Position numbers and translations under genes: made by a program. The notes under the pieces are model-generated. The model was not told the DNA's origin. It did not search any database and saw nothing but the letters and a program-made list of their open reading frames with translations. This document shows positions 18,067-26,751 of a DNA stretch of 64,000 nucleotides, one piece after another; position 1 is the stretch's first letter; each line of letters begins with the position of its first letter. The DNA is from Labrys monachus (GTDB taxonomy: Bacteria > Pseudomonadota > Alphaproteobacteria > Rhizobiales > Labraceae), in the NCBI RefSeq assembly GCF_030814655.1, contig NZ_JAUSVK010000001.1:6455001-6519000 (forward strand). Direction: 5' to 3'.

Positions 18067-18948
18067 ATGGAACTGACGTTCGTTCTCATCAATGCCGTCG
18101 TGGTCGCGTGCATATACGGGCTGATCGCCGTCGCCGTGTCGATCACCTGGTCGAGCCTCGGCCTGATCAATCTCGGATACGGCTTCATCTTCTCCTTCGC
18201 CGGCTACGGCGCCTATGTCGTCGCGCTCTATCTCACCAGGATGCCTGTCCTCGTGGCGGCCGCCGGCATCCTCACCGGCGCCCTCGGCGGCATCCTGATG
18301 TGCCTCCTCGTCTTCATCCCCCTGCACGATAAGCCGAATTTCACCACCCGCGGCATGATCGGCACGCTCGCCATCAGCCTGATGGGCTCCCAGGCCCTGC
18401 TGCTGCAGTTCGGCCCGCGTGCGAAGTCGCTGCCGGAACTCTTCGGCTCGAAGAGCATCCATATCGGCGCAACGGTGCTCACCGCCGACAAGATCGGCAT
18501 CGTCGTGTGCTCCGTCGCCATGCTCTCCTTCGTCGTCGCCTGGATGAAGGGCAGCCGCCGCGGCCTGGAGATACGGGCGATGATGATGAATCCGCATGCC
18601 GCCTCGATCGTCGGCATCGGCATCCGCAAGACCGGCCTCTATGTCATGGCGGTGACCGGCGCCATGGGGGGGCTTGCCGCCGTGCTGCTCTCGCAGACCT
18701 ACTACGTTTCCCCCTTCAGCGGGCTCACGCCTCTGATCAAGGGGGTCTCGATCGCGCTCTGCGGCGGTCTCGGCAGCGTCCAGGGCGCGGTGATCGCCGC
18801 CGCCATCCTCGGGCTCACCGAGGCCGTGACCTCGCGCTATCTCGGCGGCCAATACGTCCTGATCACCCAGTTCCTCGTCATCATCTGCATTCTGATCATC
18901 CGGCCCCGCGGCATTTCGGGCCTGCTCGACAAGGGGCGCGAACAGTGA
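18067..18948 (+). CDS. ABC permease, LivH/UrtB type
   Basis: 293 residues, hydrophobic throughout with about 8 membrane spans. It begins MELTFVLINAVVVACIYGLIA and carries the conserved GLINLGYGFIFSFAGYGAYV stretch of the LivH family near residues 35-55. The C-terminal ISIALCGGLGSVQGAVIAA-like segment couples to the ATPase. The stop codon overlaps the next gene's GTG start as GTGA, so the two permeases are translationally coupled. Role: half of the translocation pore. Confidence 0.92.
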   Translation: MELTFVLINAVVVACIYGLIAVAVSITWSSLGLINLGYGFIFSFAGYGAYVVALYLTRMPVLVAAAGILTGALGGILMCLLVFIPLHDKPNFTTRGMIGTLAISLMGSQALLLQFGPRAKSLPELFGSKSIHIGATVLTADKIGIVVCSVAMLSFVVAWMKGSRRGLEIRAMMMNPHAASIVGIGIRKTGLYVMAVTGAMGGLAAVLLSQTYYVSPFSGLTPLIKGVSIALCGGLGSVQGAVIAAAILGLTEAVTSRYLGGQYVLITQFLVIICILIIRPRGISGLLDKGREQ

Positions 18949-20603
18949 GCGACGCATTCAAGAAAGAACCCCTGACCTGGCACAACCCGCTGTCGGCCTG
19001 GGGCACGGCCGAGGGGCTCGACGAAGTCCCATCCGTCACCGTGCCGGATCCGCGCGAGGCTTGGGATGCCAATACGCGCTACAAGGTCAAGACCCACAAG
19101 GTCGGCCGGCTCAAGCACTACGTCGTCTGGCCCCATCACGGCGAGAAGCTGTGGTCGCGCTGGCGCTGGTGGCCGACGCGGCGCAATGTCCTGCACATTC
19201 ACGGCCTCTACAACCGCAAGACGCTCGCGGCAGAGAAGAAGATCGACGATCGCCGGCCCATCTACTGGATGATCTGCCTGCTTCTCCTGGCGCTCGGTCC
19301 GTTCCTCTTCCCCGAAAGCATGCAGAACACCCTGCTTTCCGCCGGGGCGATCTTCGGCATCTTCGCGGCCATCAATGTGTGTTGGACGCTGATCCTCGGC
19401 ACCGCCAGCATCTTCTCCCTCGCCACCTACGCCGTGGTCGGGGTCGCGGCCTTCATCACCACCTGGCTTTCCATCCGGCTCGGATTGCCCTGGTACCTGC
19501 TGCCGCCGATCGGCACGGCGCTCGGCTTCGTCATGGGGGCGCTCATCGCCGTTCCGGCGCTGCGCCTCGACGGTTTCTATTATGCCCTGCTCACCCTGGG
19601 GCTCAACGAACTCTGCCGCGTCTTCTTCACCACCTCCAAGCTTTTCGGCTCGGCGTCCGGCGGGCTCTACGGCGCCGACTCCTACATCCCCGACTGGCTG
19701 TCCCCGATGGGGCAGTCCTGGCTCGGCTATTACGGGGCTTTCGCCCTGCTGCTGGCCGCGCTCTTCCTCTTCCGCTTCATCAACGGCAAGCGGCTCGGGC
19801 GCATCCTGCGCATGGCGCCCGAGAAGCGCGAGGCCTTCGCCCAGGCCTGCGGCGTCGACTACCGGCGCGCCCGCGTGCAGATCTTCCTGATCACCTCGGC
19901 GGCGTTCGGCTTCATCGGCGGGTTCTACGCGGCGCAATATCGCGGCGTCGCCTTCTCGATCTTCGGCTTCGACACCGTGCTGCTCGGCCTGGCGATGCTG
20001 ACCATCGGCGGCATCGGCAAGGCCGAAGGGGCGATTCTCGGAACGCTCGTCGTCACCTTCCTCGACAAGGTTCTCATCGATCTCGGCCCGCTGCGCCACT
20101 TCCTCATCGGCCTCATCATGCTGGGCGTCGTGCTCTTCCTCAACAAGGGCTATTTCGGCATCAAGAAGCAGTTCGACGCCTGGCGCGACAAGAAGCGCGG
20201 CGAGTGGCGCTCGCTGCGCTCGGAGAAGGGCGGCGAGGCGCTCCCGGAGGAGGCGACCGAGATCGACGACAAGGACGAGTTGTTCTTCCGCCGCTTCGAC
20301 AAGGTGCAGCGCGACCATCTGAAGAAAATGATCTGCCCGGAGATCATCGAGGAGCATCGCCGCCGGCCGCTCGGCCAGCACAGCGAGGCGCTCGAACGGG
20401 TGCTCTATTATTTCAGGCGCTCGCCGATGGAGGACAAATATGCGCTTCACCACATCGCGGCGACGGACCGCTACCGCATCATCGCCTTCTCCGGCAAGCG
20501 AGGCGTGTCCCCCCGCGTGGTGGAGGACAGGGAATATGTCACGATCGAGGACGCCTATCACGGCATCTTCATGCGCCGCATCCACGACCTCATGGAGTCG
20601 TGA
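18945..20603 (+). CDS. LivM-type ABC permease fused to a DMFase small-subunit-like C-terminal domain
   Basis: 552 residues, far longer than usual LivM permeases (about 300-400). Residues 1-104 are a soluble Trp/Arg-rich extension; the membrane part starts at PIYWMICLLLLALG (about 105) and holds the LivM core (IFSLATYAVVGVAAF, GLAMLTIGGIGKAEGAILGT); a charged cytoplasmic linker follows at about 405-450. Residues 451-552 align with the stand-alone DMFase small subunit encoded next: both have FDK, EEHRRRPxGxHSEAL, RVLxYFRR, RYRI and an AYHGxFxRxxxDLME end. The tail probably docks the hydrolase to the membrane complex (inference). The GTG start overlaps the upstream stop. I know of no described permease with this tail, though I cannot search. 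Confidence 0.9.
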   Translation: MSDAFKKEPLTWHNPLSAWGTAEGLDEVPSVTVPDPREAWDANTRYKVKTHKVGRLKHYVVWPHHGEKLWSRWRWWPTRRNVLHIHGLYNRKTLAAEKKIDDRRPIYWMICLLLLALGPFLFPESMQNTLLSAGAIFGIFAAINVCWTLILGTASIFSLATYAVVGVAAFITTWLSIRLGLPWYLLPPIGTALGFVMGALIAVPALRLDGFYYALLTLGLNELCRVFFTTSKLFGSASGGLYGADSYIPDWLSPMGQSWLGYYGAFALLLAALFLFRFINGKRLGRILRMAPEKREAFAQACGVDYRRARVQIFLITSAAFGFIGGFYAAQYRGVAFSIFGFDTVLLGLAMLTIGGIGKAEGAILGTLVVTFLDKVLIDLGPLRHFLIGLIMLGVVLFLNKGYFGIKKQFDAWRDKKRGEWRSLRSEKGGEALPEEATEIDDKDELFFRRFDKVQRDHLKKMICPEIIEEHRRRPLGQHSEALERVLYYFRRSPMEDKYALHHIAATDRYRIIAFSGKRGVSPRVVEDREYVTIEDAYHGIFMRRIHDLMES

Positions 20604-20633
20604 CCATGGCCGTCCGCGTGGGGATTGATGAAC

Positions 20634-21014
20634 ATGAGTGAGATGGCAGCGCCGTCCGCCGACGACCAGACCGACCGCGACGTCGTCTACCGTGCCTATT
20701 TCGACAAGATGACACGCACCTATCTGCGCCGCCTCGTCGACGACGGCCTGATTGAGGAGCACCGCCGCAGGCCCGTGGGACGCCACAGCGAGGCACTCGG
20801 CCGGGTGCTCGCCTATTTCAGGCGCCTGCCCGCATCCCGGCAATATCTGCTCCACCGGCTTGCCGACGGCAGATACCGGATCATGGCGATGACGCGTGCG
20901 GCGCGAGACCGCCCGGAAGACGGGGAAGGAGCCGTCTTCGATACGCTGGAGGCCGCCTACCACGGCGTATTTCTCAGGAAAGTCAAAGATCTGATGGAAC
21001 TCGACAATGGCTGA
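20634..21014 (+). CDS. dmfA1: N,N-dimethylformamidase small (alpha) subunit
   Basis: 126 residues, helical and charged, matching the about 15-kDa light chain of bacterial DMFases. The core EEHRRRPVGRHSEALGRV, YRIMAM and YHGVFLRKVKDLMEL resemble what I recall of the Paracoccus/Alcaligenes light chain (HP...LQRV.NYFR, YRIA, AVFLRRIEDV). ATG 20634 is preferred because GGGGA lies about 9 bases upstream; ATG 20628 is an alternative. The gene overlaps the large-subunit gene by 8 bases (ATGGCTGA), so the two chains are made together. It is also homologous to the tail of the preceding permease. Whether the substrate is DMF, formamide or another amide is not settled by sequence. Confidence 0.85.
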   Translation: MSEMAAPSADDQTDRDVVYRAYFDKMTRTYLRRLVDDGLIEEHRRRPVGRHSEALGRVLAYFRRLPASRQYLLHRLADGRYRIMAMTRAARDRPEDGEGAVFDTLEAAYHGVFLRKVKDLMELDNG

Positions 21015-23328
21015 ACAGAAACTGTTCGGATACGCGAACAAGATAACCGTCAAACCGGGCGAAACGATCACCCTGCACGTCAACGCGGACGGAGCCGATT
21101 TCGCCGACGCCCATCTGGTCCGCCTCGTCCATGGCGACGGCCACAAGGACGGGCCGGGCTTTGTCGAGCGCGAGATCTCCCATCCCGACAACGGGCGCTG
21201 GGCCGTGAAGAAGCAGTTCACCCAGCTGGGCAATTTCCTGTCGGTCGACGACCCCCGGCAAACCCTGAAGATGGAGGGGTCGCTGACCATGTTCGCCTAT
21301 GTCTGGCCGACGATGCCGAAGAAGGGCAAGCGCCAGACGATCATGGGCCGCTGGGACACGCTCACCAATGAGGGCTTCGCCCTCGGCATCAATCCGCAGG
21401 GCTATCTCGAATTCTGGGTGGGCGACGGCAAGAACGTCGACTACGTCACGGCCGAATTGCCGCTGATCAAGATGGTCTGGTACTTCGTGGCGGTATCCTT
21501 CGACGTGACCACCAGGACGGCGACGCTCTACCAGGAGGGCGTGCTCAACCGCTATAATTCCCTGATCGGCACGGTGGTGCCCTACGAGTTCGCCTCGCAT
21601 GTCCGCACGACCTTCCGTTTCGTGCAGCACAACAGGCCCGATACCCCCTTCGTCATAGGGGGCGCGCGCGACCGCCACGAATTACGCGGACCGTTCATCA
21701 ACGACCTGTATTCCGGCAAGATCGATCGGCCGGGCTTGTGCAGCCGCGTGCTGACGCGCGGGGAACTCGATGCCTGCCGCGGCGGAGCCGCGGCCCCGTC
21801 CGATGCCCTGGTGGCCTTCTGGGACACCTCGGCCGGCTATTCGGAGAACGGCATCGGCAACAGGGTGGTCGACACCGGTCCTAACGGGCTTCACGCCGTG
21901 GGCGTCAACCATCCGGTGCGCGGCATGACCGGGTGGAACTGGAAGGGCAAGAACGATTGCTTCCGGCTCGCGCCCGAGGAATTCGGCGGCATCGAATTCC
22001 ATGCGGACGCGGTCACCGACTGCCGATGGGACGTTACCCGCACGATGACGATCCCGCTGGATCTGGCGAGCGGCATCTATGCCGTCCGCCTGCGCATCGG
22101 TGCGGGAACGGGGCTCGGCGAGGACTATATCGTCTTCGTCGTGCGGCCCGCCAAGCCCTCGGCCAAGCTGTGCTTCCTGGTGCCGACGGCGAGCTATCTC
22201 GCCTATGGCAACGAGACGCTCAGTTTCGACGCGCAGATCATCCAGCCGATGACGGGGCAGCCGCCGGTCGTCACCGACATCGACATCGAGACCTACGAAC
22301 ACGGCGAATTCGGCTTCTCCACCTACAATAATTTCGAGGACGGTGCAGGTGTCTGCTTCAGTTCCTACAAGCGGCCCGTGATCAACATGCGTCCCAAATA
22401 CCGCATGTCGAGCATGAACATCACCTGGCAGTTCCCCGCCGATCTCTCGATCGTCGCCTGGATCGATCACTGCGGCTATGAGTGCGACTTCATCACCGAC
22501 GAGGATCTGCATCGCGACGGCCTGGAGGCGATCAGCGCCTACAACTGCGTGCTGACCGGCACCCATCCCGAATATGTGTCGGAGCGCATGCTCGACGCCC
22601 AGGAGGATTTCGTCGCGCAGGGAGGGCGCCTCGTCTACATGGGCGGCAACGGCTATTATTGGTGCGTCGGCTTCACCCCGGACGACCCGGCCTGCATGGA
22701 GGTCCGCAAGCTCGATTCGGGGATGCGGGCCTGGGCGGCGAAATCAGGCGAGCATTATCTGCAGTCCACCGGCGAGAAGAGCGGGCTGTGGCGCAATCGC
22801 GGGCGCGCGCCGCAGAAGCTCCTGGGCGTCGGGATGATTTCGGAGGGCTTCGAGACCTGCGCGCCCTACCGCAAGATGCCGGATGCGTATCATCGCACCG
22901 TCGCCTGGATCACCGAAGGAATCGACGGCGAGATCATCGGCGATGCGGGCCTCGCTTACGGCGCCGCCGCCGGCATCGAGATCGACCGCTACGATCTCAG
23001 TCTCGGCACGCCGCCGCACACGAAGATCATCGCATCCTCCGGCGGACATTCGGACAATTACGTGCTGGTCACCGAGGAGATCCTCTATGCCTATGCGGGA
23101 ATGGTGGGATCGATCGACTACCGTATCCGGGCCGATATGACCTACTTCACCAGCAAGGGCGATGGTGCGGTGTTTTCGACGGGCTCCATCGCCTTCGGCC
23201 AGTCCCTGCCTGCCCACGGCTTCCGGAACAATGCTTCCAGGCTGCTCCGGAACGTGGTCGACGCCTTCATCAAGGATGGCCCGCTGCCCGGCAAGCGGTG
23301 GACCCTCGAAGAGAAGCTCTGGCGGTAG
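21007..23328 (+). CDS. dmfA2: N,N-dimethylformamidase large (beta) subunit
   Basis: 773 residues, close to the about 760 of known DMFase heavy chains. The N-terminal half contains a concanavalin-like beta sandwich (about 85-270; SLTMFAYVWPT, GFALGINPQGYLEFWVGDG). The C-terminal half is the hydrolytic domain (LCFLVPTASYLAYGNETLSF, FITDEDLH, VLTGTHPEYVSERM, GGNGYYW). In the Paracoccus enzyme a mononuclear iron is held by two Tyr and a Glu; by position Tyr400, Tyr440 and Glu522 are the candidates here. It hydrolyses N-substituted formamides to formate and amine in family members. No signal peptide, so cytoplasmic. It is the last gene of the uptake operon; no formate or dimethylamine catabolic gene follows. 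Confidence 0.9.
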   Translation: MAEQKLFGYANKITVKPGETITLHVNADGADFADAHLVRLVHGDGHKDGPGFVEREISHPDNGRWAVKKQFTQLGNFLSVDDPRQTLKMEGSLTMFAYVWPTMPKKGKRQTIMGRWDTLTNEGFALGINPQGYLEFWVGDGKNVDYVTAELPLIKMVWYFVAVSFDVTTRTATLYQEGVLNRYNSLIGTVVPYEFASHVRTTFRFVQHNRPDTPFVIGGARDRHELRGPFINDLYSGKIDRPGLCSRVLTRGELDACRGGAAAPSDALVAFWDTSAGYSENGIGNRVVDTGPNGLHAVGVNHPVRGMTGWNWKGKNDCFRLAPEEFGGIEFHADAVTDCRWDVTRTMTIPLDLASGIYAVRLRIGAGTGLGEDYIVFVVRPAKPSAKLCFLVPTASYLAYGNETLSFDAQIIQPMTGQPPVVTDIDIETYEHGEFGFSTYNNFEDGAGVCFSSYKRPVINMRPKYRMSSMNITWQFPADLSIVAWIDHCGYECDFITDEDLHRDGLEAISAYNCVLTGTHPEYVSERMLDAQEDFVAQGGRLVYMGGNGYYWCVGFTPDDPACMEVRKLDSGMRAWAAKSGEHYLQSTGEKSGLWRNRGRAPQKLLGVGMISEGFETCAPYRKMPDAYHRTVAWITEGIDGEIIGDAGLAYGAAAGIEIDRYDLSLGTPPHTKIIASSGGHSDNYVLVTEEILYAYAGMVGSIDYRIRADMTYFTSKGDGAVFSTGSIAFGQSLPAHGFRNNASRLLRNVVDAFIKDGPLPGKRWTLEEKLWR

Positions 23329-23769
23329 CGGCGCCGTCGCCCGGCCGGCGCGCGGCGCCCGAATGATCGTGCCGCCGGTCTTGCCGCGAAGCGTTGCGAA
23401 GGTCTCCGCAGGCATCCCGAGCGAACGGCAATGCCCGATGGCCAGACACCGGGCGCGCCGGCTTCGCGTGCTCGTCCGGCCGGGGGCACCGGGAGTCTCG
23501 CGGGGGCGCACGCGGGAGGCGAATGCGCCGCCGACCGCGATGGTGGCCGCACAGGGCGTCCATCGCATCGGCAGCAGGTCCCGCGCCCCGCACGGCGCGG
23601 CCGGCATGAATCCAGGACAGCGAGTTCGGGTTCATTCTCAACAGGCATCGTGTCCGTCATCCCCGGCGAGCGAAGCGCGGGGATCCATGCCGTAGGGTGG
23701 CGTCCCGGCCCATGGGTCCTATGCGGACGAACGATGGGCGAGAAAGCTGGTATCACCGGGCGCAACGAT
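23329..23769. other. Non-coding stretch downstream of the DMFase operon
   Basis: About 440 bases without a convincing gene. It opens with a GC-rich palindromic stretch (around 23328-23360) that could end the operon transcript and contains the REP-like element listed at 23656. No homology to a protein family is apparent in any frame. Confidence 0.5.
23656..23691. repeat. REP-like dispersed palindrome
   Basis: GTCATCCCCGGCGAGCG, then a short centre and GCGGGGATCCATGCC. This wording (GTCATCCCCG...CGGGGATCCATG) is a common extragenic palindrome in alphaproteobacteria. Relatives in this window begin GTCATTGCCGG (9885) and GTCATCCCGAG (40020). Confidence 0.6.
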
Positions 23770-24048
23770 ATGCGAAGCAAAGAGCTGGCGAGCCCGGACT
23801 ATTCAACGCAGGAAGTCTGCAAGGCCCTCGCGTTCGCTTCAGCGAAAGATAATATCGAGTATCGATTGATAGCCCGACACGGCCAAATGATCGGCAGGAT
23901 GATCAGCTCTCATGGTGTGGACGGGAAAACCGAGTCGGGCCGCTTGCTGAATGCCATGTATCCAGCCGAGCCGCAGCAGAGACCCCGACCGGCAGTGGTA
24001 CAAATCTTTACAAACAGGCACGACGTCCTGTGCGTTCTTCGCCCATAA
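23770..24048 (+). CDS. Unrecognised small ORF beside tRNA-Leu
   Basis: A possible 92-residue protein starting MRSKELASPDYSTQEVCKAL. It has no domain I recognise, no signal peptide and no membrane segment. Base composition is visibly more A/T-rich than its neighbours, as is the DNA up to the tRNA. No clear ribosome-binding site precedes the ATG. It may be a decayed fragment of a transferred gene rather than an active one. Confidence 0.25.
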   Translation: MRSKELASPDYSTQEVCKALAFASAKDNIEYRLIARHGQMIGRMISSHGVDGKTESGRLLNAMYPAEPQQRPRPAVVQIFTNRHDVLCVLRP

Positions 24049-24089
24049 GGGCTTGAATTTATTGAAAGTCTGGTTTCTCGAAGAAGAGT

Positions 24090-24174
24090 TGGTGCCCCTA
24101 GCCGGAATCGAACCAGCACTCCTTGCGGAATCCGATTTTGAGTCGGACGCGTCTACCAGTTCCGCCATAGGGGC
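24090..24174 (-). tRNA. tRNA-Leu (CAA anticodon)
   Basis: An 85-base gene with an encoded CCA end. Read on the minus strand the acceptor starts GCCCCTATGG and pairs with CTAGGGGCA-CCA; the D arm contains CTGGTAGACGCG; the anticodon stem TCCGA/TCGGA encloses the loop CTCAAAA with anticodon CAA; a long class II variable arm (TTCCGCAAGGAG) follows; the T arm is GGTTCGAATCC. It decodes UUG. The 3' end faces an A/T-rich stretch of about 300 bases without a recognisable gene. Confidence 0.97.
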
Positions 24175-24264
24175 AACGCGGGCGGCACTATAGCGGGCGG
24201 GGGTGGCGCGTCAATCGGGGAGTGCGGATTGCCGGGGGCGAATCGGGCACGGTGCGCGTTTGGG

Positions 24265-24290
24265 GTGGACGGGACGTCCGCGCACCCGGG
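24265..24290. repeat. Third copy of the 26-bp arm of the 26752-26885 element
   Basis: GTGGACGGGACGTCC-GCGCACCCGGG here differs at one base from the arms at 26860-26885 and, inverted, 26752-26777. It lies just downstream of the VOC gene's stop codon. Confidence 0.8.
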
Positions 24291-24302
24291 CCATCCTCAG
24301 CC

Positions 24303-24680
24303 TCAGCCGCTGGCGAGGCCGTGGATGTTGCCGTCGGGGTCCTTGAACCAGGCCAGCTTGAGGTCGCCGGCGACGTGGATGTCGCCCTCCACCGTCAGGC
24401 CGGGCATGTCGTAATGCTCGAAGGCGACGCCCTTGTCCTTGAGCGAGCGGACCACCGCCTCCATGTCGTCGCCGACGATCCAGGTCACGGCGGTGGCGTC
24501 GTTGGTGCCGGCATTGGCGGATTCATAGACGAACAACGTGGAATCGCCGGTCTTGTAGGCGATGGCACCGGGCTCGTGCACGAAGGCCGTTTCGAGGCCG
24601 ACGGCGTCCTCGTAGAAGCGCCGGGCCGCCGCGAGGTCCTTCACCGCGAGGGTGGCGATGGCGATCTTGCTGCCCAGCAT
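24303..24680 (-). CDS. VOC-family (glyoxalase/bleomycin-resistance fold) protein
   Basis: 125 residues forming two beta-alpha-beta-beta-beta modules. Seen: IAIATLAVKDLAAARRFYEDAVGLE at the N terminus and WFKDPDGNIHGLASG at the C terminus, both typical of the vicinal oxygen chelate superfamily. Members are isomerases, dioxygenases or drug-binding proteins. The usual metal-binding His near the N terminus is not evident, so it may bind a ligand without metal chemistry. It is a single gene on the minus strand, divergent from the downstream peptide-binding protein gene. Confidence 0.88.
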   Translation of the reverse strand: MLGSKIAIATLAVKDLAAARRFYEDAVGLETAFVHEPGAIAYKTGDSTLFVYESANAGTNDATAVTWIVGDDMEAVVRSLKDKGVAFEHYDMPGLTVEGDIHVAGDLKLAWFKDPDGNIHGLASG

Positions 24681-24857
24681 GGCTGTTCCTTCCGATGTCG
24701 GCGCGTCGACGGCGTAGAGTACGCATAAGAGCGCGCGGCGGGAAGCGCCATGCCGGCCGGCATCGCCGCCATTCTTATTTCAGCCAATTTGCCCTATGAA
24801 AGTGGCGGGTCTCGCCCCGCCGGGCGTTCGGCGGGGAGGACGATCGCCATATCCGGA

Positions 24858-26735
24858 ATGCCCATGCGCCGTATCCTCTCGCCTCTCGCCGGCCTCGCCG
24901 TTCTCTGTCTCGCCGCCCTCTGCCTGCCGCCGGCCGCCGCCGCCGACGAGGCGCCGCCCTGGCGCACGGGCGTCTCGCTGCTGGGCGACCTCAAGCATCC
25001 CGGGCCGTTCGACCATTTCGACTATGTGAACCCCGATGCGCCCAAGGGCGGGCGGGTGCGCCAGGCGGTGCCCGGCTCCTACGACAATTTCAACCCGGTG
25101 CCGCCCAAGGGCGTGTCCGCCATGGGGCTCGACGGCGTCTACCAGACGCTGATGGCGCCGGCGCTGGACGAGCCCTCCTCCGAATATGGCGAGATCGCCG
25201 AGGCGCTGCGCTACCCCGCCGACTATTCCTCCGTCACCTACCGCCTCAACCCCAAGGCGCGCTGGAACGACGGGCAGCCGGTGACGCCGGAGGACGTCGT
25301 GTGGTCCTTCGAGGTGCAGAAGCAGAACAATCCGCGCTGGGGCTACTACTACAAGGACGTGACCAAGGCCGAGAAGACCGGCGAGCGCGAGGTGACGTTC
25401 ACCTTCGACACCAAGGGCAATCGCGAGCTGCCGCAGATCGTCGGCCAGCTCACCGTGCTGCCGAAGCATTGGTGGCTCGCCAACGGGCCGGACGGCAAGC
25501 CGCGCGACGTCACCAAGACGAGCCTTGAGGCCCCGCTCGGCTCCGGGCCCTACCGCATCAAGCGGTTCGATGCCGGGCACACCGTCGTCTATGAGCGCGT
25601 GAAGGATTGGTGGGGGACCGACCTGCCGACCGCCAAGGGCCAGTATAATTTCGACGAGATGCGCTACGATTATTACCTCAACGCCCAGCAGCTGCCGGAC
25701 TTCTTCAAGAGCGATTCCTATGATTTCCGCCTGGAGAACATCGCGGCGAACTGGGCGACGCTCTATGGCGACGATGTCGCGCCGATCAAGCAGGGCCGCA
25801 TCGTCAAGCAGGATTTCCCGAGCACGTCGTCCGGCCGCATGCAGGCCTTCATCTTCAATCTGCGCCGGCCGAAATTCCAGGATCGGCGCGTAAGGCAGGC
25901 CCTCAACGACGTCTTCGATTTCGAGGAGATGAACCGCACTCTGTTCTACGGGCTCTACACCCGCATCGATTCCTATTTCGCCGGGCTGGACCTCGCTTCG
26001 AGCGGTCTGCCGCAGGGCGAGGAACTCGCCATCCTGGACAGCGTGAAGGACAAGGTGCCGCCCGAGGTGTTCACCACGCCCTACACCAATCCCGTCAACG
26101 GCACCGACGAGAACCGCCGCGCCAATTTCCGCGCCGCGCTCGACCTGTTCAAGCAGGCGGGCTGGGAGATCCGCGACAGGAAGCTCGTCAACGCCAAGAC
26201 CGGCGAGCCGATGAAGTTCGAGATCCTCATCGATAACGAGGCCTTCACCCGGGTGGCGCTCGTCTACCAGCAGGCGCTCAAGCGCATCGGCATCGACGTC
26301 GACATCCGCCTCGTCGACGATTCGCAGCTCCAGCAGCGCCAGGACAACCGCGACTTCGACATGATGGTCTATCTGTGGGGCGAATCGCAGTCGCCCGGCA
26401 ACGAGCAGCGCGAATATTGGGGTTCGGCCGCCGCCGACCGGCCGGCCTCCCAGAACCTGATGGGGATCAAGGATCCGGCGGTCGACGCCCTGATCGACCG
26501 CGTCGTCTACGCCAAGGACCGGCCCGAACTGGTCGCCGCCACCAGGGCGCTCGACCGCGTCCTGCTGGCGGGCGACTATCTCGTGCCGATGTGGCGCTCG
26601 CCCGTCTGGCACACGCTGCGCTGGGACCGCTTCGGCCAGCCGGCGACGCTGCCCTCCCAGAGCCCGACCGGCGGCTTCCCGGACGTCTGGTGGTACGATC
26701 CGGCCAAGGTCGCCAAGGTGGGGCCGGGACGGTGA
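24858..26735 (+). CDS. YejA-like peptide ABC transporter substrate-binding protein (copy 1)
   Basis: 625 residues with a Sec signal peptide (RILSPLAGLAVLCLAALCL, cleaved near AAADEAPPW). Cluster C binding-protein (SBP_bac_5) features: YVNPDAPKGGRVRQ, a YRLNPKARWNDGQPVTPEDVV-type stretch near residue 135, GSGPYRIKRFD and a long C-terminal lobe. The length matches YejA-type receptors for oligopeptides or peptide-like compounds. It is followed by a second, homologous receptor gene but no permease or ATPase genes are within reach. MPMRRILS is chosen as start although the GGGGAGGA upstream is rather distant (about 16 bases). It is probably an orphan receptor for a transporter encoded elsewhere. 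Confidence 0.9.
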   Translation: MPMRRILSPLAGLAVLCLAALCLPPAAAADEAPPWRTGVSLLGDLKHPGPFDHFDYVNPDAPKGGRVRQAVPGSYDNFNPVPPKGVSAMGLDGVYQTLMAPALDEPSSEYGEIAEALRYPADYSSVTYRLNPKARWNDGQPVTPEDVVWSFEVQKQNNPRWGYYYKDVTKAEKTGEREVTFTFDTKGNRELPQIVGQLTVLPKHWWLANGPDGKPRDVTKTSLEAPLGSGPYRIKRFDAGHTVVYERVKDWWGTDLPTAKGQYNFDEMRYDYYLNAQQLPDFFKSDSYDFRLENIAANWATLYGDDVAPIKQGRIVKQDFPSTSSGRMQAFIFNLRRPKFQDRRVRQALNDVFDFEEMNRTLFYGLYTRIDSYFAGLDLASSGLPQGEELAILDSVKDKVPPEVFTTPYTNPVNGTDENRRANFRAALDLFKQAGWEIRDRKLVNAKTGEPMKFEILIDNEAFTRVALVYQQALKRIGIDVDIRLVDDSQLQQRQDNRDFDMMVYLWGESQSPGNEQREYWGSAAADRPASQNLMGIKDPAVDALIDRVVYAKDRPELVAATRALDRVLLAGDYLVPMWRSPVWHTLRWDRFGQPATLPSQSPTGGFPDVWWYDPAKVAKVGPGR

Positions 26736-26751
26736 GGGGCCTGACGCACGT

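Noticed and set aside
15279-18948. Reading the transporter as a urea (Urt) system
   Set aside because: Family resemblance is real, but no urease or urea amidolyase genes are present and the operon ends in DMFase genes, so an amide is the better guess.
23329-23769. Several overlapping open frames of 100-280 codons on both strands
   Set aside because: None shows a family motif or ribosome-binding site, and they run through a REP-like repeat.
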